Assembly (NCBI GenBank): GCA_937967425.1
Contig: CALBST010000020.1
Coordinates: forward strand, 1-10,500
Direction of reading: 5' to 3'
Origin: an uncultured Caulobacteraceae bacterium
Lineage (GTDB): Bacteria; Pseudomonadota; Alphaproteobacteria; Caulobacterales; TH1-2
DNA length: 10,500 nucleotides
Of this stretch, positions 1 through 7,266 are shown piece after piece (the first letter of the stretch is position 1; each line of letters starts with the position of its first letter). Both the position numbers and the translations under genes were made by a program. Below the pieces are notes generated by a model that was not told the origin of the DNA, did not search any database, and worked only from the letters and a program-made list of their open reading frames with translations.

Positions 1-45
1 TTGGAAAACGACGCTCGCGAACTCTCGAAGGAGGGCGCGCGATGA
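1..45 (+). CDS. Possible 3' end of an upstream coding sequence
   Basis: Frame 1 is open from the window edge and reads [14 protein letters not shown] before a TGA stop that overlaps the ahcY start codon (ATGA at 42-45). The overlap, and an ahcY Shine-Dalgarno sequence lying inside this frame, would fit translational coupling to an upstream gene in the same operon. Only 14 residues are visible and short open stretches arise easily in GC-rich DNA, so the product cannot be named and coding status is uncertain. Confidence 0.35.
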   Translation: MENDARELSKEGAR

Positions 46-1439
46 GCGCTAAAGATTATGTCGTGAAGGACTTGAGCCTCGCCGCTTGGGGCCGCAAGGA
101 AATCGAAATCGCCGAAACCGAAATGCCCGGCCTCATGGCCGTGCGCAAGGAATACGGCCCCAAGCAGCCGCTGAAGGGCGCCCGGATCGCGGGTTCGCTG
201 CACATGACCATCCAGACCGCCGTGCTGATCGAGACACTGCAAGCGCTGGGCGCCGAAGTCCGCTGGGCTTCCTGCAACATCTTCTCGACTCAGGATCACG
301 CCGCTGCGGCAATCGCCGAGCGCGGCACGCCGGTTTTCGCCGTGAAGGGCGAGAGCCTGGAAGAGTACTGGGACTACACCCACCGCATTTTCCAGTGGCC
401 GAACGGCGAATACGCCAACATGATCCTCGACGACGGCGGCGACGCGACGTTGCTGTGCGTCATGGGTCCTAAGGCCGAGAAGGATGCTGATTTCCTCGAG
501 CATCACTCAAACGAAGAAGAGCAAGCGCTCTTCGCCACCATCAAGCGCTACCTGAAGGAAAAGCCGGGCTTCTACGAAGCGATCCGCGCTTCGGTGAAGG
601 GTGTCTCGGAAGAAACCACCACCGGCGTGCACCGCCTCTACGAAATGGCCAAGAAGGGCGAACTGCCGTTCCCGGCCATCAACGTCAACGACAGCGTCAC
701 CAAGTCGAAGTTCGACAATCTTTATGGCTGCCGTGAATCGCTGGTCGACGCGATCCGCCGCGGCACTGACGTCATGCTGTCGGGCAAGGTCGCCGTCGTC
801 GCCGGCTACGGCGACGTCGGCAAGGGTTCGGCCGCGTCGCTTCGCCAAGGCGGCGCTCGCGTGAAAGTCACGGAAGTCGATCCGATCTGCGCGCTCCAAG
901 CCGCGATGGAAGGCTACGAGGTCGTCACGATGGAAGATGCGGCCCCGCACGCAGACATTTTTGTCACCGCGACGGGCAACAAGGACGTCATCACCGTTGA
1001 GCACATGCGGGCGATGAAGAACAACGCCATCGTCTGCAACATCGGCCACTTCGATAGCGAAATTCAGGTCGCTGGCCTGAAGAACTTCAAGTGGGACGAG
1101 ATCAAGCCGCAAGTGCACCACATCGAATTCCCGGACGGCAAGAAGATCATTCTTCTCTCCGAAGGGCGTCTCGTGAACCTCGGTAACGCCACCGGCCACC
1201 CGAGCTTCGTGATGTCGGCGTCGTTCACCAACCAGACGCTCGCCCAAATCGAGCTTTGGACCAACGGCAAGGCCTACAAGAACGAGGTCTACACGTTGCC
1301 GAAGCACCTCGATGAAAAGGTCGCGACGCTCCACCTGGAAAAGCTCGGCGTGAAGCTGACGAAAATGAGCAAAGAGCAGGCTGATTACATCGGCGTGCCG
1401 CAAGCTGGCCCGTTTAAGCCGGATCACTATCGCTATTAA
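42..1439 (+). CDS. ahcY: Adenosylhomocysteinase (S-adenosyl-L-homocysteine hydrolase)
   Basis: This cytoplasmic NAD-dependent enzyme splits S-adenosylhomocysteine into adenosine and homocysteine, relieving product inhibition of methyltransferases and feeding the methyl cycle. The 465 residues carry both family signatures: [14 protein letters not shown] at 77-90, and [15 protein letters not shown] ending at 262, whose glycine-rich loop (255-262) binds NAD. Catalytic-site residues are visible: H54 in GSLHMT, K221, D225 and N226 in SVTKSKFDN, the GHFD motif, and the C-terminal KPDHYRY that closes the active site. The extra segment around residues 165-190 matches the longer proteobacterial form rather than the roughly 430-residue animal enzyme. 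AAGGAGG at 28-34, seven bases before the ATG, fixes the start. A strong terminator follows, so the transcript probably ends here. No riboswitch can be judged because only 41 upstream bases are present. Confidence 0.98.
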   Translation: MSAKDYVVKDLSLAAWGRKEIEIAETEMPGLMAVRKEYGPKQPLKGARIAGSLHMTIQTAVLIETLQALGAEVRWASCNIFSTQDHAAAAIAERGTPVFAVKGESLEEYWDYTHRIFQWPNGEYANMILDDGGDATLLCVMGPKAEKDADFLEHHSNEEEQALFATIKRYLKEKPGFYEAIRASVKGVSEETTTGVHRLYEMAKKGELPFPAINVNDSVTKSKFDNLYGCRESLVDAIRRGTDVMLSGKVAVVAGYGDVGKGSAASLRQGGARVKVTEVDPICALQAAMEGYEVVTMEDAAPHADIFVTATGNKDVITVEHMRAMKNNAIVCNIGHFDSEIQVAGLKNFKWDEIKPQVHHIEFPDGKKIILLSEGRLVNLGNATGHPSFVMSASFTNQTLAQIELWTNGKAYKNEVYTLPKHLDEKVATLHLEKLGVKLTKMSKEQADYIGVPQAGPFKPDHYRY

Positions 1440-1463
1440 ATATCGCGAAAACCGTCACGAGCG

Positions 1464-1496
1464 AGCGGGGAGCGTTTCAAGCGCTCCCCGCTTTTT
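1464..1496 (+). terminator. Intrinsic terminator after ahcY
   Basis: An 11-bp perfect stem (AGCGGGGAGCG at 1464-1474 with its complement at 1482-1492) encloses a 7-base loop. A run of five T starts at the last stem base (1492-1496). It lies 25 bases past the ahcY stop and is a textbook rho-independent terminator on the plus strand. Confidence 0.93.
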
Positions 1497-1592
1497 GTTG
1501 CAGCGTCCAATCCGAATTCGGCGCATGGCCCCGGATGATTGGGCCGCGTTCGCATTCCACCGAACGTTCCATGAAACGTGGCGCCAAGGCGT

Positions 1593-1616
1593 TGCACGCG
1601 CACGCTGGTGCGTGCA
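1593..1616 (+). other. Hairpin in the leader of the TonB-like gene
   Basis: TGCACGC at 1593-1599 pairs with GCGTGCA at 1610-1616. Pairing continues inward (CAC 1601-1603 with GTG 1608-1610, in an alternative register) if one G is bulged. The hairpin sits about ten bases before the Shine-Dalgarno sequence of the next gene and has no T run, so it is not a terminator. It may be only a chance feature of GC-rich DNA. Confidence 0.3.
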
Positions 1617-1637
1617 TTTAGGCGCGGGGAAGCCAGA

Positions 1638-2360
1638 ATGCTCATCCGCACCACCCGAACGCTGTCCACCTGGGCAATGCGCGTGCTGTTTTACGCAGTG
1701 CTGTTTGCGGTCGTTGTGCTGTCGCATCTGGCCATCACGACGCTGTTGCTGGCGCAGGGGTGGGGCGGCGGCGTCGCCATGCTCATCGCCGGCGCGATTG
1801 TTCTTGTCTTCGTGATCGTCGTGTTTAGCGCCGGCGAATGGCTGCGCGACCGCCTGCGCGAGCGCCAGGAAATGCAGCGCGTGAAGCAACGACTGCCCAG
1901 CGGGCCGTGCTGCGTGGTTTGGCGTGCGCCCGAGGAAAAGACGGTGCGCCAGCTTCTCGATGAGGAAGAGGGCGACCATTCGGACATGCCTTGGGATCTC
2001 GTTGGTCCGTTGCGGGCGCGCTATCCGAAGCTTGCCCGCCGCCTTGGCATTGAAGGCGTCGCCATCGCCGAATTCGAGGTCGGCGCCGACGGCCGCGCCA
2101 AGAACATCAATTGCGTTGACGCTTGGCCGTCAGATGTTTTCTACGAAGCCGCCCGCGAGGCGCTGACGCTGGCGCGGTTCCAGCCGAAGGACGTTCATGT
2201 CCGCTATGGCGCCAGCTACAAGATGCCGTTCGTCTTTCGCATCTCCGGCGCCTCGAAGGCGCGCGACGCCGGACGGCGCGCGCGGACGCTGCGTCCAGCC
2301 CTGGTCGCCGCCCAACAAGCTGTTGAGAACTTGCGGCAACCTTCGGGGTCGCAACGTTAA
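1638..2360 (+). CDS. Two-helix membrane protein with a TonB-like C-terminal domain
   Basis: The 240-residue product has two hydrophobic helices (about 15-39 and 45-65) joined by a short uncharged glycine-rich turn. A highly charged stretch follows (67-111), then a TonB C-terminal-type domain (about 117-205) with the usual pattern: YPKLARRLGIEG at 129-140, FEVGADG at 146-152, and a VFYEAAREAL...RFQP helix-strand segment to 183. TonB proteins normally have one N-terminal anchor, a proline-rich periplasmic spacer and a periplasmic C-terminal domain. Here the spacer is missing and there are two helices. Arginines before helix 1 and the arginine-rich stretch after helix 2 suggest both ends are cytoplasmic. 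I chose the ATG at 1638, with GGGGAAG five bases upstream; an in-frame GTG at 1578 would add 20 residues with no better signal. The exact role is unknown; energising an outer-membrane receptor seems unlikely. Confidence 0.85.
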   Translation: MLIRTTRTLSTWAMRVLFYAVLFAVVVLSHLAITTLLLAQGWGGGVAMLIAGAIVLVFVIVVFSAGEWLRDRLRERQEMQRVKQRLPSGPCCVVWRAPEEKTVRQLLDEEEGDHSDMPWDLVGPLRARYPKLARRLGIEGVAIAEFEVGADGRAKNINCVDAWPSDVFYEAAREALTLARFQPKDVHVRYGASYKMPFVFRISGASKARDAGRRARTLRPALVAAQQAVENLRQPSGSQR

Positions 2361-2415
2361 CCAATTGATATTTCTTAACTTAACTCGCCGTTCACCCTTT
2401 TAGCATTTTGTTAAC
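2356..2415 (+). promoter_or_regulatory. AT-rich regulatory stretch with a CtrA-like box upstream of divL
   Basis: TTAG-CATTTTG-TTAAC at 2400-2415 matches the Caulobacter CtrA consensus TTAA-N7-TTAAC with one mismatch. The same 60 bases hold three more TTAAC motifs: 2357-2361 (within a GTTAAC palindrome that overlaps the stop codon of the preceding gene), 2375-2379 and 2380-2384 in tandem. This AT-rich patch stands out from the GC-rich surroundings. A GANTC (CcrM methylation) site, GATTC, lies at 2482-2486 between the box and the divL start, but such sites are common. Control by CtrA is an inference from the motif and from the known role of DivL in the CtrA pathway; I cannot place a -35/-10 pair with confidence. 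Confidence 0.5.
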
Positions 2416-2508
2416 CGGCCCGGGCAGGCGCGCGCGTGCAAACGCCTTCGCAAACCGGGAAACTAGCCCTTGGGGCTCGGCGATTCGTTTCGCCGCAAAG
2501 ATGGACTT

Positions 2509-2513
2509 AGGGG
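2509..2513 (+). promoter_or_regulatory. Ribosome binding site selecting the TTG start of divL
   Basis: AGGGG at 2509-2513 lies six bases before TTG at 2520. No in-frame ATG lies upstream near the N-terminal membrane helix, and the nearby ATG at 2501 is in another frame, so this site supports the TTG. Confidence 0.65.
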
Positions 2514-2519
2514 TCGGCA

Positions 2520-4946
2520 TTGGACGGAAGCTTGCTGGTAGCGGCTGGCTCGGCAGCGATTGCGATTGCATCGTTGCTCTGGGCGATGCGCGTCACGGAA
2601 GGCGCGCGCGGCGGTGTCGACGCCTGGAAGAAGCGCGCGCGCGAGTTGGAGGACACCGTCGCTTGGGCCGACGCCGTGTTCGGCGCGCACCCTGGCGTCG
2701 TGCTGATCTGGGAAGACACGCTCGCCGACAGCGAAACCGATTGGGGCAAGCCGCGCATTTACGGCAGCCCGCTGGCGCTCGCGTCGTTGCTTCGTTTCTC
2801 CGGTGCGGCGCACGCCGCTGAGCCCGCGATCCGCATTCTGCAGGGCCTCTCGGGTTTCGATGCGCGTGGCGCTACTGGTGTGATGACGCGGCTTGCGCCG
2901 GCGCTGCAGCGCCTGCGCCGCGAAGGCGCCCCTTTCTCGCTGACCATTTCGACGCCTGACGGTGTTTACGTCGAGGTCGACGGCCGCACCGCCGGCGCGC
3001 GCGCCGTTGTCTGGATTCTCGACGCCAGCGTTCGCGGCGTGGAAGAGGGCGGCGCCGGCGGCCGCATCGAGGGCGCGACCGAAGTCATCGCGCGCGATCC
3101 GGCTGCGTTCCTGGAGATGTGGAACGAAGCGCCGTTCATGGCGTGGCGCGTCGACGGCGGCCTTAAGCTCCAATGGGCGAACCCCGCTTATCTCGGTGCA
3201 CTGAACGCCAAGTCGCTGGCGCAGGCGATTGAGCGCAATCTGCAGCTTGACCAAGCCGCCGTGGATATGGCGCGCAAGGCCATCGAGACCGGGGAAGCCG
3301 TTGAAGAAACGCGTTCGGCGGTTGTCGATACACAGCTGCGAACACTGCGCCTGCGAGTCAGCCCGGTCGCGGGTGGCGCTGCGGGTCTCGCTATCGACGT
3401 CACCGAGAGCGAAGCCGCGAACGAAACCATGGCGCGCCAACAGCGCGCGCATGACGAGACGCTGAACCACTTGGCAGAAGGCATCGCCGTGTTCGACCAA
3501 GGTAAGCGCCTTGTGTTTCACAATCGCGCCTTCGAGCAGATGTGGGGTCTCGACCCGGCGTTCCTGCAGGATCGGCCGTCGCATGCGGCGTGGCTCGATT
3601 ACCTGAAAGAGAAGCGGAAGCTGCCGGCGCACGCGAACTACGCCGAGTGGCGCGCGCGCGAATTGGCGCTCTATCAGGAGCACGAGAACCTGCCAGAGGA
3701 TTTCTGGGTGCTGCCCGACAGCCGCATGTTCCGCATCGCGCGCCAGCCTCACCCGGGCGGCGGCATGCTGGTGATCTTCTCCGACATCACCAACGAGGTC
3801 GCGCTGAAGAGCTCCTACGACGCGCTGCTGCAAACACAGAAAGCCGCGCTCGATAAGTTGCACGAAGCCGTTGTCGTGTTCGGCCTCGATGGCCGCCTGA
3901 AACTTCACAATCATGCGTTCTCGCAGATGTGGAAGCTCGACGCCGGCGCGCTCGAAGACGAGATGGCGTTCGATAAGGTCGTCGCCGCCTGCGAGCATCT
4001 GTTCCACGATCGCGCGACCTGGGCGCAGGTTCGCGCCCGCATCACCGATCCGTCGCCCGAAGCCCGCACTGAGTTCCGCGGTGAGATGCGCCGCAGCGAT
4101 GAGAGCGTGCTCAAATTCCTGACCCGCCCGCTGCCGGATGGCGCGACACTCGTCGCCTTCCAGGACATCACCGCCGACCGCCGTGTCGAGGATGCGCTGC
4201 GCGAGCGCGCGGAAGCGTTCGAACAAGCCGATAAGCTGAAAGGCCAGTTCGTTGAGAACGTCTCGTATCAGCTGCGCAATCCGCTGCAGGCGATCTACGG
4301 CAACGCCGAGCTGCTTTCGCATAAAGTGTTCGGCCCGCTGAACGATCGCCAGATCGAGCAGGTGGGTTCGATCATCGAAGCGGCGGGTTCGCTTTCAAAG
4401 CTGATCGACAACATCCTCGATGTCGCAATGGTCGAAGCCGGCAATGTCCAGCTCGATGTCGCGCCGATGGATGTCTACGAGACCATCACCGAGTCCGTTC
4501 AGATGGCGGCTTCGAAAGCGCGCGACACCGAAGTGCCGATCAAGATCAAGTGTGATCCGAAGATCGGTGAGATCAACGCCGATGCCAAACGCATCACGCA
4601 AGTGATCGTGAACCTGCTCTCCAATGCACTCCGTCACACCGAGCGCGGCGATACGATCACGGTCTCCGCCGAACGCCTCGATGGCGTTGTGCGCCTCACC
4701 GTGGCCGACACGGGCAAGGGCATGGCGTTCGAACAGCAAGCGCGCGCGTTCGATAGCTTTGAATCCGGTGATCGCCGTGGCGCCGGCCTCGGCCTCGCGC
4801 TCGTGCGCTCGTTCGTCGAGATGCACGGCGGCTGGGTGGCGCTCTCAAGCGAACCCGGCCGCGGCGTCACCGTGACCTGCCACTTGCCGGCGCACGCGCC
4901 GCTCGCCGGCCCGCCGCCAACGCCACCGACACGCGAAGCTGCGTAA
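2520..4946 (+). CDS. divL: DivL-type cell-cycle kinase with tyrosine in the histidine box
   Basis: DivL in Caulobacter is a polar membrane protein that works with CckA and senses the phosphorylation state of DivK, thereby controlling CtrA activity. The 808-residue product has an N-terminal membrane helix (about 4-24), a probable divergent PAS region (45-170) and three clearer PAS domains: about 195-303, 315-425 ending in SDITNE, and 445-552 ending in FQDITAD. A dimerisation domain and an ATPase domain follow. In the H-box, NVSYQLRNP, tyrosine 583 (codon 4266-4268) replaces the usual phosphoacceptor histidine, the hallmark of DivL (Tyr550 in C. crescentus). ATP-binding motifs remain: N-box NLLSNALRH (N702), DTGKGM (D730), GAGLGL (754-759). 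The C-terminus is a proline-rich tail. The length is slightly above the 769 residues of C. crescentus DivL. The start is TTG with AGGGG six bases upstream. A plain sensor kinase is excluded by Y583. Confidence 0.95.
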   Translation: MDGSLLVAAGSAAIAIASLLWAMRVTEGARGGVDAWKKRARELEDTVAWADAVFGAHPGVVLIWEDTLADSETDWGKPRIYGSPLALASLLRFSGAAHAAEPAIRILQGLSGFDARGATGVMTRLAPALQRLRREGAPFSLTISTPDGVYVEVDGRTAGARAVVWILDASVRGVEEGGAGGRIEGATEVIARDPAAFLEMWNEAPFMAWRVDGGLKLQWANPAYLGALNAKSLAQAIERNLQLDQAAVDMARKAIETGEAVEETRSAVVDTQLRTLRLRVSPVAGGAAGLAIDVTESEAANETMARQQRAHDETLNHLAEGIAVFDQGKRLVFHNRAFEQMWGLDPAFLQDRPSHAAWLDYLKEKRKLPAHANYAEWRARELALYQEHENLPEDFWVLPDSRMFRIARQPHPGGGMLVIFSDITNEVALKSSYDALLQTQKAALDKLHEAVVVFGLDGRLKLHNHAFSQMWKLDAGALEDEMAFDKVVAACEHLFHDRATWAQVRARITDPSPEARTEFRGEMRRSDESVLKFLTRPLPDGATLVAFQDITADRRVEDALRERAEAFEQADKLKGQFVENVSYQLRNPLQAIYGNAELLSHKVFGPLNDRQIEQVGSIIEAAGSLSKLIDNILDVAMVEAGNVQLDVAPMDVYETITESVQMAASKARDTEVPIKIKCDPKIGEINADAKRITQVIVNLLSNALRHTERGDTITVSAERLDGVVRLTVADTGKGMAFEQQARAFDSFESGDRRGAGLGLALVRSFVEMHGGWVALSSEPGRGVTVTCHLPAHAPLAGPPPTPPTREAA

Positions 4947-5008
4947 ACGCACACCGGGCCGAGCGGGACGCTCTCCCATTTCACCGGCCGCCGACAGGCG
5001 AAGCGTGG

Positions 5009-5209
5009 TTAGTGCCGCCTTGAGAGCGTTGAGTTCCACAACGCGATATCGCCGCGCCATAGGCTTAGCGAAGCGCACGATTCTGCAAAGATTTTCGCGG
5101 CTCGTATTGCGTCCTTGTCGCTCGCGCACGTCACATCGAGGTTTTCAAGGCGAACGACGCCATCGTCTTCAAGACGGACCACGAACCGATAGAATGGCCT
5201 ATCGCTCAT
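5009..5209 (-). CDS. Small hypothetical protein (66 residues)
   Basis: The short product begins MSDRPFYRFVVRLEDDG and contains a DAIRAAKIFAE helix followed by LWRGDIALW. This fold pattern (two strands, an alanine-rich helix, a final strand with an xLWxGD motif) resembles small alphaproteobacterial proteins of unknown function, some of them in the DUF6894-like group; that link is from memory and not certain. The ATG at 5209 is preferred because GGAG at 5216-5219 lies six bases before it; a GTG at 5221 would add four residues but has no such site. The gene is convergent with divL, whose stop is 62 bases away, and lies downstream of the cyclase gene on the same strand, separated by 172 bases. 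Absence of a signal peptide and of membrane segments suggests a cytoplasmic protein. No function is proposed. Confidence 0.6.
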   Translation of the reverse strand: MSDRPFYRFVVRLEDDGVVRLENLDVTCASDKDAIRAAKIFAESCASLSLWRGDIALWNSTLSRRH

Positions 5210-5214
5210 CGCAT

Positions 5215-5232
5215 GCTCCACTGTATTGGAGC
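5215..5232 (-). promoter_or_regulatory. Hairpin covering the ribosome binding site of the 66-residue gene
   Basis: GCTCCA at 5215-5220 and TGGAGC at 5227-5232 form a perfect 6-bp stem with a 6-base loop. In the minus-strand transcript the 3' arm contains the GGAG ribosome binding site of the small gene starting at 5209. It could lower or condition translation, but a 6-bp stem can also occur by chance. Confidence 0.35.
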
Positions 5233-5381
5233 CAAGGACTCTGTGAGCGATGCTAGGAGCATGTGGTTTGCTCCGACATATCTCCTTCGGCCTACGCCGT
5301 TAGGAATAGAGGTCCGGTAATCGTAGTGGTGATTACTTTGATGCGCCGCGCTTGTTTGGGGGCCAACAGCGGGAAGTTGCG

Positions 5382-6119
5382 CTAATCGCTCCGCCCAATC
5401 AGCGGCACAGCCTTGAGCGCCAGGTACGCGCCGATGCCGAGCGCGGGCCATTGCACCCAGAACGGTGTTCCCGTCGCGACGTCGATCACCAGCAACACCA
5501 CCAGGATCACGCCAAGCCGCAACGCTTCGCCGCGCAATCGTGTCCAGGAGCGGGCGCCGCGTTTCGGCTGGCGCTCTGGGTTGCGGGCAGGGCGGCGCGC
5601 TTCTCCGTCGCCTGTCGGCGCAATGCTATAGACGGCGACGCTTTCCTCGAAGTTCTTGGGCCGCTTCTCGCCTAGATATTCAAAGCCGACCGAGAGCTTC
5701 TTCTGCACTTGGTCGTAGACCTGCTGCGAAATCAGGATGCCGCCGGGCTCGGCCATGCTCTGCAGACGCGCCGCAAGGTTCACGCCTTCGCCAAGCAAAT
5801 CGTCGCCATCGACCAGCACGTCGCCCAGATGCACGCCGATGCGAAACTTCAGGCCGTTCTGTGCGTCCGCCGTCAGTTCACGCTGCACTTCGATGGCGCA
5901 CTGCACCGCTTCGACGACGGATGGGAATTCAGCAATCAGCCCATCGCCCGCGGTGTTGGCAATGCGCCCATGGTGACGCTCGATGAAGCGTGAGAACACG
6001 CCGCGCGCCGCCCGCAGGGCGCCAAGCGTGCCGACCTCGTCAGCCTCCATCACGCGGCTGTAACCATCGGCGTCGGCCGCGAGAATGGTGGTGAGTTTGC
6101 GCTGCACCTGGGAAGACAT
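5382..6119 (-). CDS. Class III adenylate/guanylate cyclase with C-terminal membrane anchor
   Basis: The product likely makes a cyclic nucleotide (cAMP or cGMP) from ATP or GTP at the inner membrane. Residues 8-170 form a class III cyclase catalytic domain. Metal-binding aspartates are D16 in AADADGYS and D59 in NTAGDG; transition-state residues N114 and R118 are in GEGVNLAARL. D107 aligns with the aspartate that helps choose the base, but the partner lysine (KTxGD in many relatives) is asparagine N55. The end of the domain reads FEYLGEKRPKNF, typical of the rhizobial-type family. An arginine/proline-rich linker leads to two hydrophobic segments (about 201-217 and 219-238, with PFWVQWPALG between), like the 2TM modules seen in other proteins. 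The ATG at 6119 gives 245 residues, with AGGA eight bases upstream; a GTG at 6179 would add 20 residues that do not look conserved. It is divergent from the exported-protein gene, with 187 bases between them that show no obvious promoter motif. Confidence 0.92.
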   Translation of the reverse strand: MSSQVQRKLTTILAADADGYSRVMEADEVGTLGALRAARGVFSRFIERHHGRIANTAGDGLIAEFPSVVEAVQCAIEVQRELTADAQNGLKFRIGVHLGDVLVDGDDLLGEGVNLAARLQSMAEPGGILISQQVYDQVQKKLSVGFEYLGEKRPKNFEESVAVYSIAPTGDGEARRPARNPERQPKRGARSWTRLRGEALRLGVILVVLLVIDVATGTPFWVQWPALGIGAYLALKAVPLIGRSD

Positions 6120-6306
6120 GAACGTAGTCCTAGCGCCTGACGCGGCGCCCACAACACCGAAAACGGCGTGCGACGCCACAAAGCGACCTCAATCTACGCC
6201 GGTTCGTCGCGCGTAGCAGCACGCTTATCGCGAACTCCAGACCTCACGCATCCGTATGTGGCGCGGGCGGCATCTCAGTGCGCAGATGAGAGAGGGAGGA
6301 GTCCTC

Positions 6307-7206
6307 ATGTTTGATCCGAAGATGCGCCGCCTAGCCACCGCGCTTAGCTTTTTCCTGCTCGCGCCGCTTCCCGGCGCGCTTGCTCAAACCGCGCCCGATA
6401 TCGTCATCACCGGGGTGCGGCCAGAACAGACGCAAGCGTTTGTGCAGCAGCTCGCGGCGATCTCGCCGATGGCGGATCAGCTGCCGCGCTGGGACTCGAC
6501 CGTCTGCACCAGCGTCGCCGGCATGCCAGCCCGGCAGGCGCAGTTTCTGGCTGATCGCATCGCGCAGCGCGCCGCTGCCGTCGGCCTTCAACCCGGCGGT
6601 CCGGGCTGCGTTGCGAATGTCGCAATTTTCGTAACCGGTGAATCCGACACCTTCGCGCGTCGGCTCTTCGAGCAGGATCGCACATTGTTTGCCTATTACC
6701 AGTCGGACGGTATCTCGACGCTCGGCCAACAAGCGCTCGAAGATTTCTTGAGCACCCCGCGCGCAGTGCGCTGGTGGCATGTTTCAGAGACCTTCGGCGC
6801 CGATGGCTTGGCGCTCTCCGGCGATACCTCGATCGGCGGCTTGGAAAATGCTCCGGCGGTTCGCTCGTACGGATCGCGCTTGAGCGGCAACACCCGCGAG
6901 GACCTCATGCAGGCCATCGTCATCATCGACGCCCGCCGTGTGCAGGGCGCGCAGCTTGCGGCGCTCGCTGACTATGTGGCGCTCGTGGCGTTGGCGCAGA
7001 TCAATCCGCACGCGCAGACGGCGGAGTATCCGACGATCCTCAATCTGTTTAACGGCGCCCAAGTAAACGCCAGCGGCCCCACGGAGCTGACGCAATGGGA
7101 TCAGGCGTTCCTCGACGCGCTCTATAAGTCGACGCGCAACGCATCCAACCAGCGCGCTCAGCAGAACGAGATCGCCCGCCGCATGAACGGCGGCAACCAA
7201 TCCTAA
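6307..7206 (+). CDS. Exported protein of unknown function
   Basis: The 299-residue product begins with a Sec signal peptide: MFDPKMRR, a hydrophobic core, and an ALA-Q cleavage site near residue 26, so it should act in the periplasm or outside. No catalytic motif is recognised. Visible landmarks are two cysteines, C67 in TVCTSVAG and C101 in GPGCVAN, likely a disulfide; the phrase RAVRWWHVSETFGADG; and a segment with IVIIDARRVQGAQLAALADYVALVALAQINP resembling conserved hypothetical proteins of Sphingomonadales and Caulobacterales (from memory, not searched). No membrane segment follows the signal peptide, and there is no lipobox. AGGGAGGA at 6293-6300, six bases before the ATG, is a strong ribosome binding site that selects 6307 over the upstream in-frame ATG at 6256. 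The gene stands alone, closed by a strong terminator. Confidence 0.88.
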   Translation: MFDPKMRRLATALSFFLLAPLPGALAQTAPDIVITGVRPEQTQAFVQQLAAISPMADQLPRWDSTVCTSVAGMPARQAQFLADRIAQRAAAVGLQPGGPGCVANVAIFVTGESDTFARRLFEQDRTLFAYYQSDGISTLGQQALEDFLSTPRAVRWWHVSETFGADGLALSGDTSIGGLENAPAVRSYGSRLSGNTREDLMQAIVIIDARRVQGAQLAALADYVALVALAQINPHAQTAEYPTILNLFNGAQVNASGPTELTQWDQAFLDALYKSTRNASNQRAQQNEIARRMNGGNQS

Positions 7207-7229
7207 GTACGAACCCGAAGTGCCAACTC

Positions 7230-7261
7230 AGCGCCGCAGCCACAAGCTGCGGCGCTTTTTT
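7230..7261 (+). terminator. Intrinsic terminator after the exported-protein gene
   Basis: GCGCCGCAGC (7231-7240) pairs perfectly with GCTGCGGCGC (7246-7255) around a CACAA loop, extended by an A-T pair, and runs into six T (7256-7261). It begins 24 bases after the stop codon. There is no T run in the opposite direction, so it serves the plus strand only. Confidence 0.93.
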
Positions 7262-7266
7262 GCGCG

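Noticed and set aside
1..41. S-adenosylhomocysteine riboswitch before ahcY
   Set aside because: Only 41 bases are available and they may be coding; no riboswitch core can be recognised in so short a stretch.
507..1427. 306-codon open frame antisense to ahcY
   Set aside because: The opposite strand encodes a highly conserved AhcY over the same bases; the antisense product shows no family motifs.
2408..2821. 137-codon open frame with an ATG at 2501, just before the divL start
   Set aside because: It is out of frame with divL, runs into the divL coding region and gives a low-complexity arginine-rich product. The real frame starts at the TTG at 2520.
2463..4322. 619-codon open frame on the minus strand, antisense to divL
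   Set aside because: It is a mirror of divL in GC-rich DNA. Its product is arginine/alanine-rich without recognisable domains, while the plus-strand frame has the full PAS-kinase architecture.
4961..4973. Small hairpin after divL (GAGCG-GGA-CGCTC) as a terminator
   Set aside because: The stem is only five pairs and has no T run, so I do not call a terminator for divL.
5264..5293. Eight-codon minus-strand frame (MSEQTTCS) after AAGGAG as a leader peptide
   Set aside because: The spacing between the purine run and ATG is only about two bases, and nothing downstream suggests attenuation.
5317..5336. GTAATC/GATTAC hairpin downstream of the cyclase gene as a terminator
   Set aside because: It has a 6-bp stem, but no T run follows it in the minus-strand direction.
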